A stretch of 64,000 nucleotides of DNA from Marthasterias glacialis (GCA_911728455.2 OU452223.1:12484174-12548173), one strand, 5' to 3'; positions 25,501-40,500 are shown, numbered from the stretch's first letter. Numbers and translations: made by a program. The notes: generated by a model not told the origin, from the letters alone.

Positions 25501-28500
25501 CAGCTTGGTGACATTCAGACAAATTATCCATAGTCTGAAGCAATGCTGTGTGTTTGTAATATGGACTGTGAAATGGCTATGGCTTATGGCCTATTATGGC
25601 TATGCCATATGGCTTATGGCTAGATGGTATCTAGACCATTGAATAAGCCTGTACATCGGGTTTTTTAAAAAGTTTTTAACATTTTATTAAAATCTTTCTG
25701 GTAATGAATTAATCCCTAAAAACAACTATAGATCTGTAACCTGTAAACCTGTGTAGAAATGATTTTTAAGAGCTTTTAAAGAGTTGTTCAGTTTAAGATG
25801 TGGGAGGAAAACCAATGTAATAAAGAAGAGACTGAAAAACCAATCCATTTGCGAAGTGCCGATCCGAGGCGGGATTAGAAACGAAGTCAACAGAGATGGC
25901 AAGATACCACTAAGCCAAGCTGTTGCCACTTTAAGGCAATTGATACAGCCACAGCCAGAGCCACAGAGAGTCTGTCCAAACAGAGCCAAATAACTCAGCA
26001 GTCCTCTCTAGTGAGGTACAGAAACTAGCTGAGATTCTTGCCTCTTATCCCGACCAGTATTGACTTTTTATTCCATTTTTTCCTGAATGTTTTTAGTGAG
26101 ATGGATTATTGTGAATTTGAGGTTGTAAAGGCCACAAACTTGAGTTTTACCTTTCCTTTTTCCTTTTGATTTTTTTTTTTTAAATAGGTTTAACATCTCC
26201 AGCTTGCCTACTTTCCCAACGGACATCATCCTGCGACGACAAATGCAACAATCCCTGGATCATCTGCAAAAGCATCGCCTGAGTATAGCGCCCCCAAGAG
26301 AAAGGGGAGACAGTGAGGTTATATCAACCTCGGTCTCCGGTTAGTATGATCCTTGAGTTATCTTGGCTTGATGTCATAAAATATTGCTTCACACCTTTGT
26401 CTGCCAAGGGGGAAAAAAAAAAACCAGTCACAACAATGCAGGTATCAGGTTGGCTTAGTGTATCTTGTCCTGCCCTCTTCACCTCCGTGGACCCCGGTTC
26501 GAATCCCGCATCAGACCGGAGCCTCACATGTGGTCCTTACCTGATGTCATAGGTTTGAACTATTTGGGGTTTCCCTCCAAACTGAACACTCCTTCACAGC
26601 CTTCTCTACATGGGCATTGACAGGTATCTTCAGGCCTCAGGGTTACAGTGGTAGGCGCTTTTGAGGTTTCCTTGGTTTCATTACCAGAAAGATTTCAAAA
26701 TAAAATAAATTAAATTTACGCTAAACAATATCTTCATGTGGACTCGAGAAAAGTACTGAGTATACAGTGCTGAACACACATCGGTCTATGGACAAAAACA
26801 CAAATTATATTCTTCATCCCCGATGCAAAAAATTAACATCCATTAAAATCTTCATGTACTTTGCAAAGTTCGCGCAAACTAGCTCTATAAAATTGATTCC
26901 TGATAAGAAACTATTTTGTTTTTCTATGCACCTGTCGAGATCTTCATGAGTATCTGATTATACCGTACTTAATATCAGGAGAGCCTGAGGCAGTGTCTGT
27001 CCCTTCAGTAAGACACTGCCAGACACGGCACCATGCTCGATTCAGCATCTTCAAACCTCCCATCATCAAGGATGTTAGAATGTCAAAGACACCGACAGAC
27101 AGTGCTGTTAAGTCTCAGAAGACAGAGAGGGAAGCTTTTCCACAAGTCAAAGGTAAAATTATCCAGAATGAAATGTTTGGAAAGTGAATTAAATGTTTTT
27201 TTTTTTTTTCAAAATAACCTTTTTGCAATGAACATCAGAAAGTTTTACGACCTTTTTTTTTTAAGGACATATGATAAGGAGTTGTCACTCATTACAAATT
27301 AAGGAATGTATTTTTGAAGTATAAATACACTTTTTTTCATAAAAACGTTTCCTATAAATATTTTTAAGTTATTTTTGAGCATTTTCAAGTACCCACCCGC
27401 CCCTCCAGTGGGAGCATTAATTTGCATAAACATAAGCAAACTTGTGACATAAGGTCGGGAGCTTCTGTTGCCTGTGCATAGCCTGACTGCTCTGCCGCCC
27501 TGACATCTTGTGTGTATTTTGATTGGTATAATTAGTAATATCAAGGGACCAGACTAGGGCCTTCTTTTTTCCCCGACCTTACGTCATGAAGACAGTCACG
27601 CATTTGTTTTTTAATCAACAGATAAACACTCCTTATGAACTCAAAAAAAAAGAAAATTTTTACTCACTTTTTATGGAACAAATGCACAAAGTGAAAAGAA
27701 ATTTTTTCATTTCAAAGGATATCCGTCGTCCTTTAAAGCGGAAGGTATTTTTTAGGTTTGATGGGGGATTGAAATGGGGCTCATGTCCAAGATTAAAGAG
27801 GTGACTTTCATTAAGACAAGGAACTAGACTTACATCGGCGTCAGTTTGAGTGAAATCCCTCGCACCCATTTGTCTAAGTAACGGGTTGTTCTTGTGATTA
27901 GATGAAGCCAAGGATGAACCCTCAGCCACTGAGGAGGAGATTCCATCAGGAGACGGAGATGAGGATGAGAGCAGAGAGGAGGCGGAGCTTGAGAGACTCC
28001 TTGAAAAGGAGGAGGAGGAGGAGGAGGAGTACAATCCCTGGCCTATAGCACCAGATGGTAAGATGATGAAGTCTGATGTACAACTGGGGAGATGAAACAA
28101 AAAGCTGAAAGTTGTCAAGGGGAGAGGGGTGAATCTCTTCAATAAAGAGACAGTTGCTATTTCACATGGTTCGGGGCAAGATTTTGAGTAAGAGATGGGG
28201 AACACCCAGACACAATTTTGCATGAATGTATATGGCACAATGGTACCACGTTTCGCTCATCTAAAGGTTGCTATGCAAAAGTTTGCCCCGAACCATTTGA
28301 CATAGCAACTGTCTCTTTAGTCTGAGGAATTCAAATTTAAGCAGTAACTTGTGACTAAGCAAGACATTGTACCAGATAATTTTCAAATATAACTCGCAAA
28401 TGCCTTATTATTTAGTTTCTTATCTCAAGACTAGTTCAGTAAGCTGCGGTTTGGCGCTGTAAGTCTTGAAACAAAACAACAAATACGGCACCTCTGAAAC

Positions 28501-31500
28501 TGCCATTGCCATGACATGTAAAAAGAATCTGATAAAGTTCTCTTGCTAATTCCTAATATGAATTTTAAAATTACTGCTCCATTTTTAATTGGGCCAGCCA
28601 AATTTAATATTAAGCAGTTAAGACACAAGTTGGATCTATCTTAACTTTATCTTGGACTGTAACAACTAATACTAGGAGGCCAGACCCAGCAGAAGTTGGG
28701 ACATCATACCCAGTTGAGGTATGGAGTGCAAGCCACAGATTTACTGCCATAGTTCTATCTCTTTATCATTCTAATTTTACAAGAACTCTTTGCAAGTAAC
28801 TATTACAACTTTTGAATTGGAAGTTTTGTTCACACATATCTAATTTGTTTTCCCTGTAGGCTATATTCCTAATTCAGTAATAAAGAGCATCATGGGATAT
28901 CACCACACCTTAGAACCAATCCCGGAATCACCATGGAAACCAAAAGCAGTAAGTGTATATCGTCATTTCTTGTTTCATCTTAAAAGTCATAACACCAACC
29001 AATCCAGCCCATTTTTTGCAACTTCACTTGCTATACAATTTTGTCTTCTTCTCAATACGGCTTGATTTTTATCCTGTTTTCAAACTGTCTGTTAAATAGA
29101 TACCTTCTCAGTTTGAAGTCAGGAAGAAGACACCCACAGAGTCCGATTCTTATGTAAGTAAAGAGAAAATGGAAAAGACTGGTAACCAGTTTATAGGTTT
29201 AGATTTAGGCATATTTTGATTATACCTACTGAAACAAGCAATGGTTGTGGTTATTTGTGTCTTGAAATGCTATTTCCTCCAGTTTTTTTTTCTGGAGGAT
29301 TGATACTAGTAAAGACTTTATGAACGTCATCACGTCGCCATCTTAGTGGTAAACCATTGATAGCACATTAGAAATGCAAAGCTATTTATGTGCAATGAGC
29401 AACCTTCTCATGACCTCTGTCAGAGGGCGCCCTACTCAAATGACATCATGCGTATAAGTGGCATGTGTGGCTAGTTTGGAAAGCGCTCGCCTCTCATCAC
29501 TGTGGCCCTGGTTCGATTCCCGGCTGGGGCCATATGTGAGTAGAGTTGTGCATTGATTCTCTCCTACGCCATGAAGGTTTTTCTCTGGGCCCACTGATTT
29601 TCCTTCCACCGGAAAAAACATTAACCACTTTCAATCTCTGGCTGTGATCCGTGGCCATATATGGGTCAAAGTGGCTGGCTGCCAAAAGGCGGCTCAACCA
29701 CATTGTAGACCCACCCTTCACAATTTAGCTTCTCAGCTGCGAGAAAGGGTTATTAGCTTCCCAAATTAATATTATTTTTTATTACATGTATAAGCTCTAT
29801 TAACTATAATCAGTGAGCTTTCAGATTGAAACTTAGTACTTATCCTGTACTTGGTCTTGAATTGTACTCAGGACAATCATAAACCTTTCATCTGGGGCCC
29901 ATCTTCCTCTGAAGAGGAGGAGGAATTGGACTATCTATCCTATGAGAGTCTCCAAGATGAAGCCTCGAGGACAAAGTTCTTCCAGGACCTGGGCATGGCC
30001 GACATGAGCGATAAACAACGAAGGAAAACACTGGCGAAACTGCAGTTGTCTGGGATGGGTGAGTATTGACCCCTTGCACGCACGTCACACGCGCCGACTG
30101 TGCCACGCTCACCATTTTGGTGGTCAATAGGTTTACGTTTAAATGCTGTGTCTCCTAAAATGCGCACTTCACTCAGTGACATTGACTTCCAAAATGACGC
30201 AACCAAGATTATTGTGATAATGACGTCAGGCGAATTGGGTCAATGTAGCCGATGTCGGAATTGCCAGCTACGGCTGTTGCTATGGGCTTTCTATGCTTCA
30301 ATGCATAGATATTTCTTATAATATTCTCAATGAATTTGAATTCGCTCGTTGTCTCGTTTGCAGTACTTCCTGGGAAGGTGTCCATTCCTCAACTTGAACT
30401 TCTGGGAAGCATGAAGGTTTGGAGAAATATTTGTTTTGGCGCTCACTAAGAAAATTAATTTTTTTCCTTTACTGCATTCTCAAATATTGCTCTTGTTCAA
30501 TCTTGGGTGAACAAACAAAAACTATTTCATAAACCACACAAGAAACTGACTGGGTAAATTTACCCAGTCCCTTTCCCTAATGGTTTATTACATGATATTT
30601 AAAAGAAAAATTTGCATTCCATTACGGTAATCCCCTTAATATTCTATGAACACGTTTTATTCACTTGACTTTAAAACCAAAACCTCTTCAATGATTGTTG
30701 CCGATTTCAAGCCTGTCCATTGATTTGATTTGATTTGATTTGAGACTATTCGGATACAGCAAGAAGACAAGGCACAATAAAAATAAAAATTAATTCAATT
30801 AGTTTTGAGAAAAAATGTTTAATTCTATTTAAGGATAACCCCCCCAAAATCCAGTAATTTAACACTGGGGTACTTGCAGTGAACAGCAATACCAAATTAC
30901 ATGTAAAAAAAAAAAAGGAAAAAAAAAAAAGGATTTATTCGAACTTACCTAGACCTAGATTCCACTTGAGACAGAAGAGTGGTTTCCTTAATTAACTTTC
31001 CTTGTTTTTCGTTAGGGAAAAGGAGCAAAGCAGCGAAGGAAGTCCAGAGGAATTAACACAAAAGAAGCAACAGCTGTGAGGAGAAAGGTAAAGATGATGG
31101 GTTATTTATAGTATACTTAAAACGGAAATCACCACATTGTTACATGGAAGAGTAAATTAATTCCATACTCTAGTTTCAATAAACACTCACAAATTTCTAA
31201 ACATTTTATGAAATTCAGCGGTCAGGTTTTTCGTTAAAACGACTAAATTCAATACAGGGCACTGTTAGTGTTATACACCAAGAATGCAGTTCTAATCAAA
31301 CATCAGTGTAGAGCAGAACTATAGAGCAGAACTATAGGTCAGTTTGTAAGTTAGTTTGTTTAGTAACCATCTAAATGATTTCTCTCTCATCTTCAGATGC
31401 AATCCTCGGGGATGACGATGGGAGAGGAGGATTCCGAAGATGAAGAGGAGGAGATTTTAGGAGAAGACACGACTCCAGAGCTTCTTAAGCAGATTGCGGC

Positions 31501-34500
31501 CAATGTGTGGTTTCCTGGAGGCATCTCTCTGCAGGTTGAACCTGTTGTTAGGACACTATGTAAGCAAAAACAAAAGTGCTCTTTTAGCCCATTAACATGC
31601 CTTACCTGTTTTCATTTCTCATCCTGTTTGTGAGATGGAGGCAAGTCCAGATTAGTAGTTGCTTGAGTTGGGGATGCCACACACATCAAGACAGACGGAC
31701 AGAATGAACAGAACGGACATGATACAATTAAATGATCTTTACATTTTTTTTTTTCAGTGGATCTCCTTGATGATGTTGCAGATCTTCAGTACAGACATGT
31801 ATGCGAGGCTCTGGTACAAATATACAAGTAGGTCGTCATGACAAACTGTTACTCAAGTTATCTTTTTTACATGAAGATTTTGTCTTATTATTATTATTTT
31901 CTCTGGCATTTTGTTTTAACTTTCAATTTAGATTTGTGTTTTGATTGAGCAACTTAAAGAATGTATCATTAAGATTGGCTAAAATTGACAGCTTTCTTTA
32001 GATTAGCCAAAGACATGAAAGATACCAAATCATAAGAAAGCCTCCTCCAGGCCTGACCTTTCTCCAACATGCCACCCTGCAGCTGATTTCACGAATCTTT
32101 CACGCAACTGCGTAAGTCCACTCGCACCACATCTTATTGCGCATGTGGCCTAACTTATGCAATAAATGTTGCGCAAGTGGACTTACGCAGTTGCGCAAAA
32201 TCGGCTGCTGGCCTAAAATCTGTCTGACCGATCCTCATGTCATTCCAGACAACTTGGAATGAGCGATCTCCTCTTGGAGATCGTCTTGAAGAAGTGCCGC
32301 ACTCAGCTGAAGAGCAGTCGAGCCATTGTCAGGGCAAACTCTGTCAAGACACTGACGAGCTTTGGTCTTGATCGTAGAGACGTCATCTTGAGTCTTCTAC
32401 CTGCTCTTGCTGACTTTGAGGTTTGTTTTAATTTAACACATTTGATTGCCTTAACGATAAAATGCTTTATACAGAGTGAGAGGAGTGTCTTATGTTACAC
32501 CGTCATTCATGCATGTGTGTGGCAGCATTCTCAAAAAATTCTTACTAGCATAAGGAGTTTAATGTATGCGTTCATGCAGGGTGTGGTGTAGCAAATTATC
32601 ACAAATCTAGGTAGGCCTGTAATCACAATTGCGCGAGCAAAACAATTGGCGGTTTGTATTTGCAAATTATTATGAAGGCATTTCAATTTTTAGTATGCAA
32701 ATAATGATGATGCGTTTATAGTAAGCCAATGGGAGCAGCCTTTAGTAACAATCAACCAATGAAAACAGTTTTGTATTGCTGGGGACGCTAAACACAAGCG
32801 GGAAGGTTGAGTAATTAATCTTTCTCATCATAGTCTGACAAGCGTAGACATGCAATAATTCTAAGTCAAAAGTATCTGTGTATAATAATGATAATACTCA
32901 ATTCTTTCTATAGCCCTTTATCCATGGGCGTCTTGATGTGCTGATTATTTTTTAACAACAAATACGCAGAGCCACATTAGGTTTGAACTATACGACCCAT
33001 TCATATAAAATGTTGTAAGGCTTTACAAGGTGTTGTGGCGCAATTTGCAGCAAACCATGTCAGAAACACCAGGGCAAACCCCTTCTGTCAGTGATAAGTG
33101 TACTGGGTACTTTTACGTGCATTACACAACACGCAGGACCTACAGCTTTACGTCCCAATGCATCAAAGAACAATCAAGCAGTTATGGTCAAGTGCCTTGC
33201 TCGAGGACACAAGTGTCAAGACTGGGAAACCGAACACAGACTCTGACAACACCAGAACTTGAGTCTGATGCACTAGACCAATCAGCCACGATATTACATT
33301 CACAATGTAGAATGTGTGAAGTCATTTTAGGGGACAAGGGAGTTGCAGGGCTTGTTTTTTTTTATTAAAAAATTATTATTCTTTAAAGTTTTTTTTTGTA
33401 AATGGTAGTTTATAGGTTCTTATTCAATGGATTGGCAGTCTCGTCGTGTGATTTTATGAGTTTTTATTATGTTAGTAATTGAGGTCTTTAAGGTGTTTTA
33501 TGACAATCTATCTTTATGCCAGGATGATGTGAGACAGGAAACTGTAAAAGCCGTCGACACTCTGGCTGGTATACACGACAGATCTGGTTTGATGGAATAT
33601 CTGGAGAAGATTGGCTTCTTACGACCCTATCTTGGGCAGGAGGTATATCGTTATTTTCATAACTATCTGACATGTTTTTTTTTTCTTGTTAATATTTCAG
33701 TTTTCAGTTTACGTGAAAACAAAATTAGTTGCTGTTTTGGCAGGGCTTTTATGAATTTTCATACCAGGTGTATATTGATTGTGGCGATCAAAATAAGCAA
33801 TGGTGTTAGTTGGTGTCTTCAAATGCTTTTACCTTGATTTTGACAATATTTCTCTGGAGGATTGGTACTGACATAAGCTTTATAACTTTTCAATTTGTAT
33901 AACTATTGTACTGGCTGTGTAACTATAACTTTGGGTCACGATATTTCGGCATTTTTCAAATTCAAATAATCAGTGAACATTCAGATGGGTCATTCTATAA
34001 ATTTTGGGGTCCAACGTGTGACATTTTCCTGTCCCTGTTACACCTGACGTGTGCAATTTAATCTGAAAATATCTTTAAATTTGACTTCAAACTGTTTTGA
34101 TTTGTTCAGCATGTACTTTGCATTAACATAATAACTTTTGGAGGTAGAAGGCACCAAAGAGTGTGCTGTAAATGTATGAAATCTTGTGTCAGATGTAACA
34201 GGGACAACAATAAAAAACGGACCCCAAATTTATAGAATGAGCCAGATTGGGACTTATTGGTTGTTTTTCTCTTTGATATTTACCGATCATGTACTTTGTG
34301 TTTATAAGTTTGAAATTTGAGACGTAAATTATTCCTTCTAGAAGGAGGTGATACAAGAGCTCGCACGTCGCTACACACCGGACCCCACCCATCGCTCCAC
34401 CCTACGTCCCTCCCGCATCCAGCTGTTAGCCCGTAGGAGGACAGATGATGACACTGAGGAAGAAATGTTACCATTTGAAGGTCTACCGTGTGTTTCTCCA

Positions 34501-37500
34501 GTTATACATGTGGATAACTGGCTGTCACAGTACCAGATGGAACTGGGTTATTGCCCGAGTGAAGAGTTTTCATTTGCTAATGTAAGTTTGGAAACTTGTT
34601 TGTGTGTATTTATTTGTTTTGTTGATTTATGTTTTTGTTATTTATTTGTTTTGTTTATTTATTATTATTATTTTTTATTTCTATTGTTTATTTATTTGTT
34701 TTGTTGTTTTTTATTTGTTTTTTTGTTTAACACAGGGATAGCTTTCTGCTTTTCAGGTACTCAGAAAAAAAAATTTTAAGAAAAAACTGGTGGTAGATTT
34801 TTTAAAAAGGAAAAAGTTAATTTAACTATTTGTAGGAGAAATTCATCACTGACAAACCCGGCATCTCATTCAGATTTTATTATTGCAAAAATGCCAAGCA
34901 CTTTACATTTTGTTGTTGTGGGTTTTTTTCTTCCAGTATGTTTGAGATTTATTGCAATCACAGTTGGGCACATCGCTCAATGAACAAGTTTTAAATTCTG
35001 AATTGTTTGAGTAACTGGTTTCAGAAACATGTTATTTATAACCTATTTTTTTGAAGGAGGAGAGGAGAGGAAAAGTGTCAAATATGCAAAGAAAGTACAT
35101 GCCATTACCTGGCCAGACGGCAAGAAAAACCTCCAAACAGCAACAACGCATCACTGGAAAGAGAAGAGCCTCTGTAAACCAAACTCCCACTGGAAGACTC
35201 ACACCAATTCCAAGGGATCAGAAACCAAGTGAGATGCTGAGGACTGACGGAGGGCTCCCTCAGATGGCGATCGGGAAAGAGGACGGAGCATCGTCTTTTG
35301 ATCGTTCCATGCGGCTGACTAAAGGACGGAAGACAAAACATGTAGAGTTACTTCAAGCTCACGATGAGACGATCGGACAAGAGAAAGCTCAGATGGTGAC
35401 TAAGATGCAGGTCTGTAATCAGTTGAAATCTTTTCAGTTAAAATACGTTTTTGTATTCTCAAGTAATTGATATTTATCTTTAATATTTTTGAGTTATTGA
35501 TACTATTTTATTTCATGACCAACAGACTAAATTGAGTGTTTGTTATATGAAATAGAATTTACTGGTTAACAATCCTAAATCTTTCTTTTTTATTTCTTGG
35601 TTCTTCATGTACAGAACCCATTCTTGCACCTGAAGGATAATTCAAGTGATATTATCTTACTTATAAAGGACACAAGCACCACAACAAAACAGATTAGGAT
35701 TTCTATCAAGTTTCTGTAAAAATGGTTCCCGATAAACACCGTCTTTGTGGGCCACTAAGGTTTTGGCTTTGAGCTGCGTCATCCAAGCCGCTACGCGCAA
35801 AAACATTTCTCTGCAGGGAGAAAGCGAGAGAGATTAGAGATTCGTATTGCGCAATTTCCATAATGATGATCAACTGTGCATTATATAATAAAAAAAGTAT
35901 TTAAAAACAAGGAATTGCATAACCTGTGTGGAAGTTCGTAACCTGCACGTGGTATTTACACATAAAGCGTAGTCGTGCGTTACGAGAATGATTTATCGCC
36001 TGTACTGATGGTCGACTTTACACTGTGTGACGTCAAGTGGGAACTATCTATAGTGAAATATGTATCACCGGTTAATGATGTGTTTATTCTGATTTTCAGG
36101 CTAAGCTTCGCTGTCATCATGCACACTATGAAAAACTCAGGCAGCTACAGCAAGCTGAACAAAGACGTAAATCCAGCCTCATCCCGAGCGATTCCCGTCT
36201 CTACGCGTACTACAGCAGACGAGCTCAGATGAAGTCTTCAGACTCGGACGAGTGGGAGACGGACACGCAAGAGTGGAGCGAGACTGCCCTCCAGAGGGCC
36301 AAAGCTGTAATCGATGCTTTCAGCGACATGCCGTCCAAACTCCACAAGCCGTTTTGGGAGTTTCCCAGCGAGTCTGGGGTCGGCGGGAGTAGCCTGTTGG
36401 GTAGCAGTCTGCCGAAGATGGATCCCGAGGATAGAAGGAGGCAAGGAGGACAAGGGGAAGGAAGTAGTGGCTTCTTCACAGAGATTGATCTCTTGGGTCA
36501 GGGGTCATTGCAAGAAAGACCAAGGTCCAAACTGACCGTTGAGAACTTGCAAAAACATGACGCCATCAGTGGAAAGGCCAATGCAGTTCTGGATGACGTA
36601 AGTTTATATGCAATAACAATTTGATTTCAGATGATTTACAAAACTTGTTAGAATAACAATAAAAATGGACACTCACACTTGCTTGTCATATTCAATAATA
36701 AAACTAAATTGAATTAAATTGAAGAAAAAGAAGTTAAATTTACAGCTGGTATGTGCCAATTTTGACGCTCATGGCGCATGAGCAGTTTTATCCTGGTCAC
36801 TGGGCCATTTATTTCATTCCTTAACTCTTTCACTACGGCGCGCTGCTCACAGCGGCTTGTTAAATTACTTCATGCACCAGGCAGTGGCTCAAAATGAACA
36901 AAATAAAAAATGATTTCATCACAGCTGCAGCCTGCACAATAAATTCCGTAGCGAAAGAGTTAAACCTCAGATCCCTGGGGAGTATACACCCTGCGCTGCC
37001 AAAATTATACATATGTCGCGCACCAAGCTAAAACAGTTACCAGAACCATCTCTGCCCTCACACAGTTATTAAAAAATTGTTTTTAAACAAACTGCAAAAA
37101 TTGTTTGGAAATCATTCAGATTTTGTATTATTTCTTTTGCTTTGTTCCATGCAGAGTACCCTTTCCACTAATACATATACAAGCCATCAGATCCAGAGTA
37201 AGTACTGCATGCACCCATATTTCATTAAGAACACAGGAGTTTTAACAAATTGAGACAAGGTGTTGGAGTGGAACTATGTGGGGTTTAACCAGTTGGCACC
37301 GGATGACCTGTTAACACGCAAATGTTTCCCCTGCCTGGAAACAGAAAGCCATCTTAAGACGCCATTATGTAATTTCGTACCATCGGACCGAACATGCCGA
37401 AGATCACCCGGTCATTCAATTGCGGAGCGGGCACAGACCACACACACACACACACACACCGTCTAACGATTCAGTTCACCCACACAAGGACAAAAAAGGT

Positions 37501-40500
37501 CTTGAATATATTGGTGTTTTGAGGCCATTGAGAGGTGGTTTCAGTGTAATCCCTTGATTACAGACCTTTGTCCTTTTGTTCCAAGAAGGGGATTACAAGG
37601 CGTTGAGAGGCATCCACCATTGTTCTTTCATTGTATTTCGGATCAATGGAGGCAAGTCAGAATGAGCTGGCAATCGAGCCATAGTTCTGTGTTCATTGCC
37701 ACTCCTATGCCGCAGGTAATGGCCGATGTTTTGCAATTCACGCTGCGTGAATTTGACATTTTCTCGGTCGAGAAACAAAAAGGATCATCCAATAAAGAAA
37801 ATCTTTGTTCTCTCGGCATTGTCAAGTCAGGGTTTCTTTGTGCCAGCGGTACCCTCAGAGAAAACAGATTCCAGCAATTCCACCAAAACAATCTCGCCAG
37901 GGGAGCGGGAAAAAATACGAAATCCCAGCAACAACTGGTTAACATGAAACCGTGTCTTGTGGAAAACTTGACTTGCAGTGGTTCATGTGTTATTAAGTTG
38001 TAAAAAAAGATAATGTGATTCTGTACTTACAACAAAGTTTAATTGCTGCCGTAGCTCTACCTCACTTCCTGTCGTGGTGGAGCCCACTTTATTTAACTCT
38101 GGCTCACACGCTTTGTGACTAACAATGACATATCCAATATAGTTAACCTGTAGCACGAAATGATCAAAAATCCATGTAAATGTTTCATCATTTTTTCGTC
38201 AAGTTTTTGTTAAAGTAGATAGTTAATAGTCGTTCAATGTGTTTGGATTTAAAATATTCCAAAATATCTCAAAAACGATCGAAATCCTTTTTTTTTTTTT
38301 TACCTTCCTGCATGGCTTGGACTATCTCAGCGCCGTATGAGTGACCATGTGTAAGTTCGCAAGACAGCATGAGCCAGTCACAGCAAGTGACGTCTGAGTG
38401 ACGTCACGACGACAGCGGCGTACACTGGGAGACTTTTAAGACGCTGGCGGCAGCAGACACAACTGTCTTTTTTTAAAGTTCTGAGCGTGCGCGCACATGC
38501 TCAGTATTAAACGAGTAGTTCTGTGCACGTGTACTACTGGTAAAAACTGAAAAGGGCTGTCCGAAAGTCTCCCATTGTGGCAGAAAGATCGTAAACTTAA
38601 ACTTAAAAGGATTATTTTGAAAACAAATGAAGGAATGTTTTTATTCACTGAATTATGTCCAAACCAGAACACTGGAGGGAGTTCTTCAGTTTGCCCTCCG
38701 TTCAACGACGGAAGAAACAAATAGGTGCAGTGCCATCCCACAATTCACAGGCCAGCTTTCAACCGATCAAATGCATTTCCTCAAAGGTCAAGGTTGAAAG
38801 TGCACAGGGGGAAAGGGGTCAGAGGTTATTGGACAAGGTCTTTGTAGACACAAAGAGGGTGGAGAAGCGGAAGGGGCAGGGGGAGGTTTTCTGTACTCCG
38901 GTTCCCGAAAAACTAACGGTCAATACCAGAAACAGGTTGAGTATCTAAACATAATTTGAAACATATTCAGTTGTCCGTTTAAAAAAGGGTGAAACAAAGC
39001 TTATGAAAGTTTGTTGAAAGAGAAAAAGAAAAAGAAAGGGAAAAAAGGCCCATAGAAGGTTCAGTAATAGACCGATTGCGCGACAATGTTTACATGCGGT
39101 CACGTGACCCCCCATCGGGTATGACGTCATACAGCTGATGAAAAATACGTGTAAAAGCATAGGCCGTGACACAGAGTGAGTTTGAAAAGTGTGTGGTGAT
39201 CGCGGTCGTCTAGCCTAACGTTCCGTCGCGCGCTGTACACATCGTGCACATTTATACGGTACTTTTACAATTTTCAAGACTGGAACTGTCCTTACTGGCT
39301 TTATTCAGCCACTTGAAGGTCTTTGGTACAAACTCTGGAATATCTTTCACAGATTTTGAGCAAGAAAAGCCTGGATGGAATAAACTAAATGCATTAATCA
39401 TCGTGTACTGTACCACCCTTTCCTATGGAGGATTACGTGTATGTTTACATTTTATACCCAACAGGGGTCACGTGACGTAGGTCGCGCAATCGGTCTATTG
39501 ATGCCAAATGGTTTTAAAAAGTTTTTCAGTGACTAACCTGTTGATTGAGAAAAGAACTTTACACCACCTTTGAGCCCGCTTCATACTTCACGCAAAGGCG
39601 AAATGAATTTGACGTCACAAATTCGCGACAAACAATTCGCTCAAGTTGAGATGTGTTGAACTTTTTGCGAAATTCCCTGCGAATGTAGGAGAATGAGGTC
39701 AAATTCGCTCTGCGTTCGCATCTGTATGAAGTACATGTATGAACCGGGTTTTACATAATAATATTACAATTTTAGAAATCGGAAACACAGAAAGTCGGAA
39801 GAGTAGCATAAAATTAGAATGTCATTTTTTTTTATATATTTTTTTTAATACTTGCCAGATCAAGCGGGGTCAGCCAGTACGGGAAACTGGAGCTGAGTTG
39901 GACCACTAAAAGTCCAATCAGAGATAAAGATGTCAAAGGTCATAAGGTTGTCTCCATGACAACAGCGTTCCCGAACGGCAACACGGAGCAACGGAAACAA
40001 TGGCTGCAGCAACAGATGCTCTACCCTTCACTCTACCAGATGAGGATCTTAGATGAGAAACGGAAAAGGTACAACCAGCAGCATTGTTTAAAAAACAGAG
40101 ATACCATCTTTTTGCAAAATTCAAAAGTTCCCAATTGAAGCCAGGTCGTTCCTTTTTCTAATACTCATTTTTGAACACACAAACCGATGACTCATATTGC
40201 ACTGTGGAACCAATCAACCCTGTGTTATTGTAGTAGAAATTACAGGGGTGAGAAATGTCAGACTTTTATCTGAGTTTAGACTTTGATTTTGTCGGCCTAG
40301 TGAAAAAGTAGCTGCTATTTTCGCCATGTATGAAGAAATCATGGCTCTTTGATCTACTCCTCTTGTGCTAAGGATACTGTTCCCAGAAGCTCCCTGCAAT
40401 CTACAACTCCAGGGGTTACTTAAAGGTTGAAACGCCATCATTTCAACAAACCTTCATAATTTAAGACCCTTTTTGGTCAGCAATGGCTCTCACCCCCGAA

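Larger units (their letters stand above)
10569..26339 (+). other. Exons 1-20 of the WD gene: beta-propeller region
   Basis: Exons: 10569-10685, 11462-11622, 12237-12288, 13526-13629, 13823-13904, 14235-14428, 15547-15671, 16343-16431, 16903-17010, 17274-17369, 18125-18199, 19040-19207, 19938-20162, 21727-21798, 22578-22648, 22941-23079, 23214-23282, 24152-24267, 25165-25281, 26188-26339. WD-repeat signatures read directly include MDGSIKVWN (~252-260), SKDGTIRMWR (~293-302), GGHGCLQTWK in exon 5, and SSDGSVK plus LWDL across exons 17/18 (~643-653). The number of recognisable blades suggests two propellers in tandem, but I cannot count blades precisely without structure prediction. Exon 20 leaves the propeller and begins a basic, helical stretch. 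Confidence 0.85.
26979..31087 (+). other. Exons 21-27 of the WD gene: charged linker with acidic run and DGYIPNS motif
   Basis: Exons: 26979-27152, 27902-28057, 28860-28948, 29100-29153, 29872-30058, 30364-30416, 31016-31087. Exon 22 encodes a Glu/Asp-rich tract with seven GAG codons in a row, ending in YNPWPIAPD. Exon 23 opens with GYIPNSVIKSIMGYH. Exon 25 encodes a second acidic patch (SSSEEEEELDYLSYE) followed by a helical FFQDLGMADMSDKQRRKTL segment. Exon 27 is strongly basic. The region is probably disordered with short interaction motifs. Confidence 0.82.
31397..34581 (+). other. Exons 28-32 of the WD gene: helical HEAT/ARM-like block
   Basis: Exons: 31397-31559, 31758-31827, 32249-32420, 33523-33642, 34342-34581. 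After an acidic start (EEDSEDEEEEILGED) the sequence becomes a series of amphipathic helices. It includes SSRAIVRANSVKTLTSFG with LLPALADFE, and DVRQETVKAVDTLAGIHD with LMEYLEKIGFL. Paired-helix spacing and the conserved Asp/Arg positions look like HEAT or armadillo repeats. This is inference from pattern and would need a structure prediction to confirm. Confidence 0.75.

Noticed and set aside
27660..28238. 192-codon open frame on the minus strand with a long serine run
   Set aside because: It is the antisense of the Glu-rich exon 22 of the WD gene; the serine run is the reverse of GAG repeats. No independent support.
34582..34779. Extension of WD-gene exon 32 into a Phe/Leu/Tyr-rich tail
   Set aside because: It is T-rich intron sequence after a good GTAAGT donor; the hydrophobic residues come from TTT/TTA/TAT runs.
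37554..38003. 149-codon open frame on the plus strand
   Set aside because: Lies within M9 copy 1, and similar frames in the other M9 copies are not conserved.
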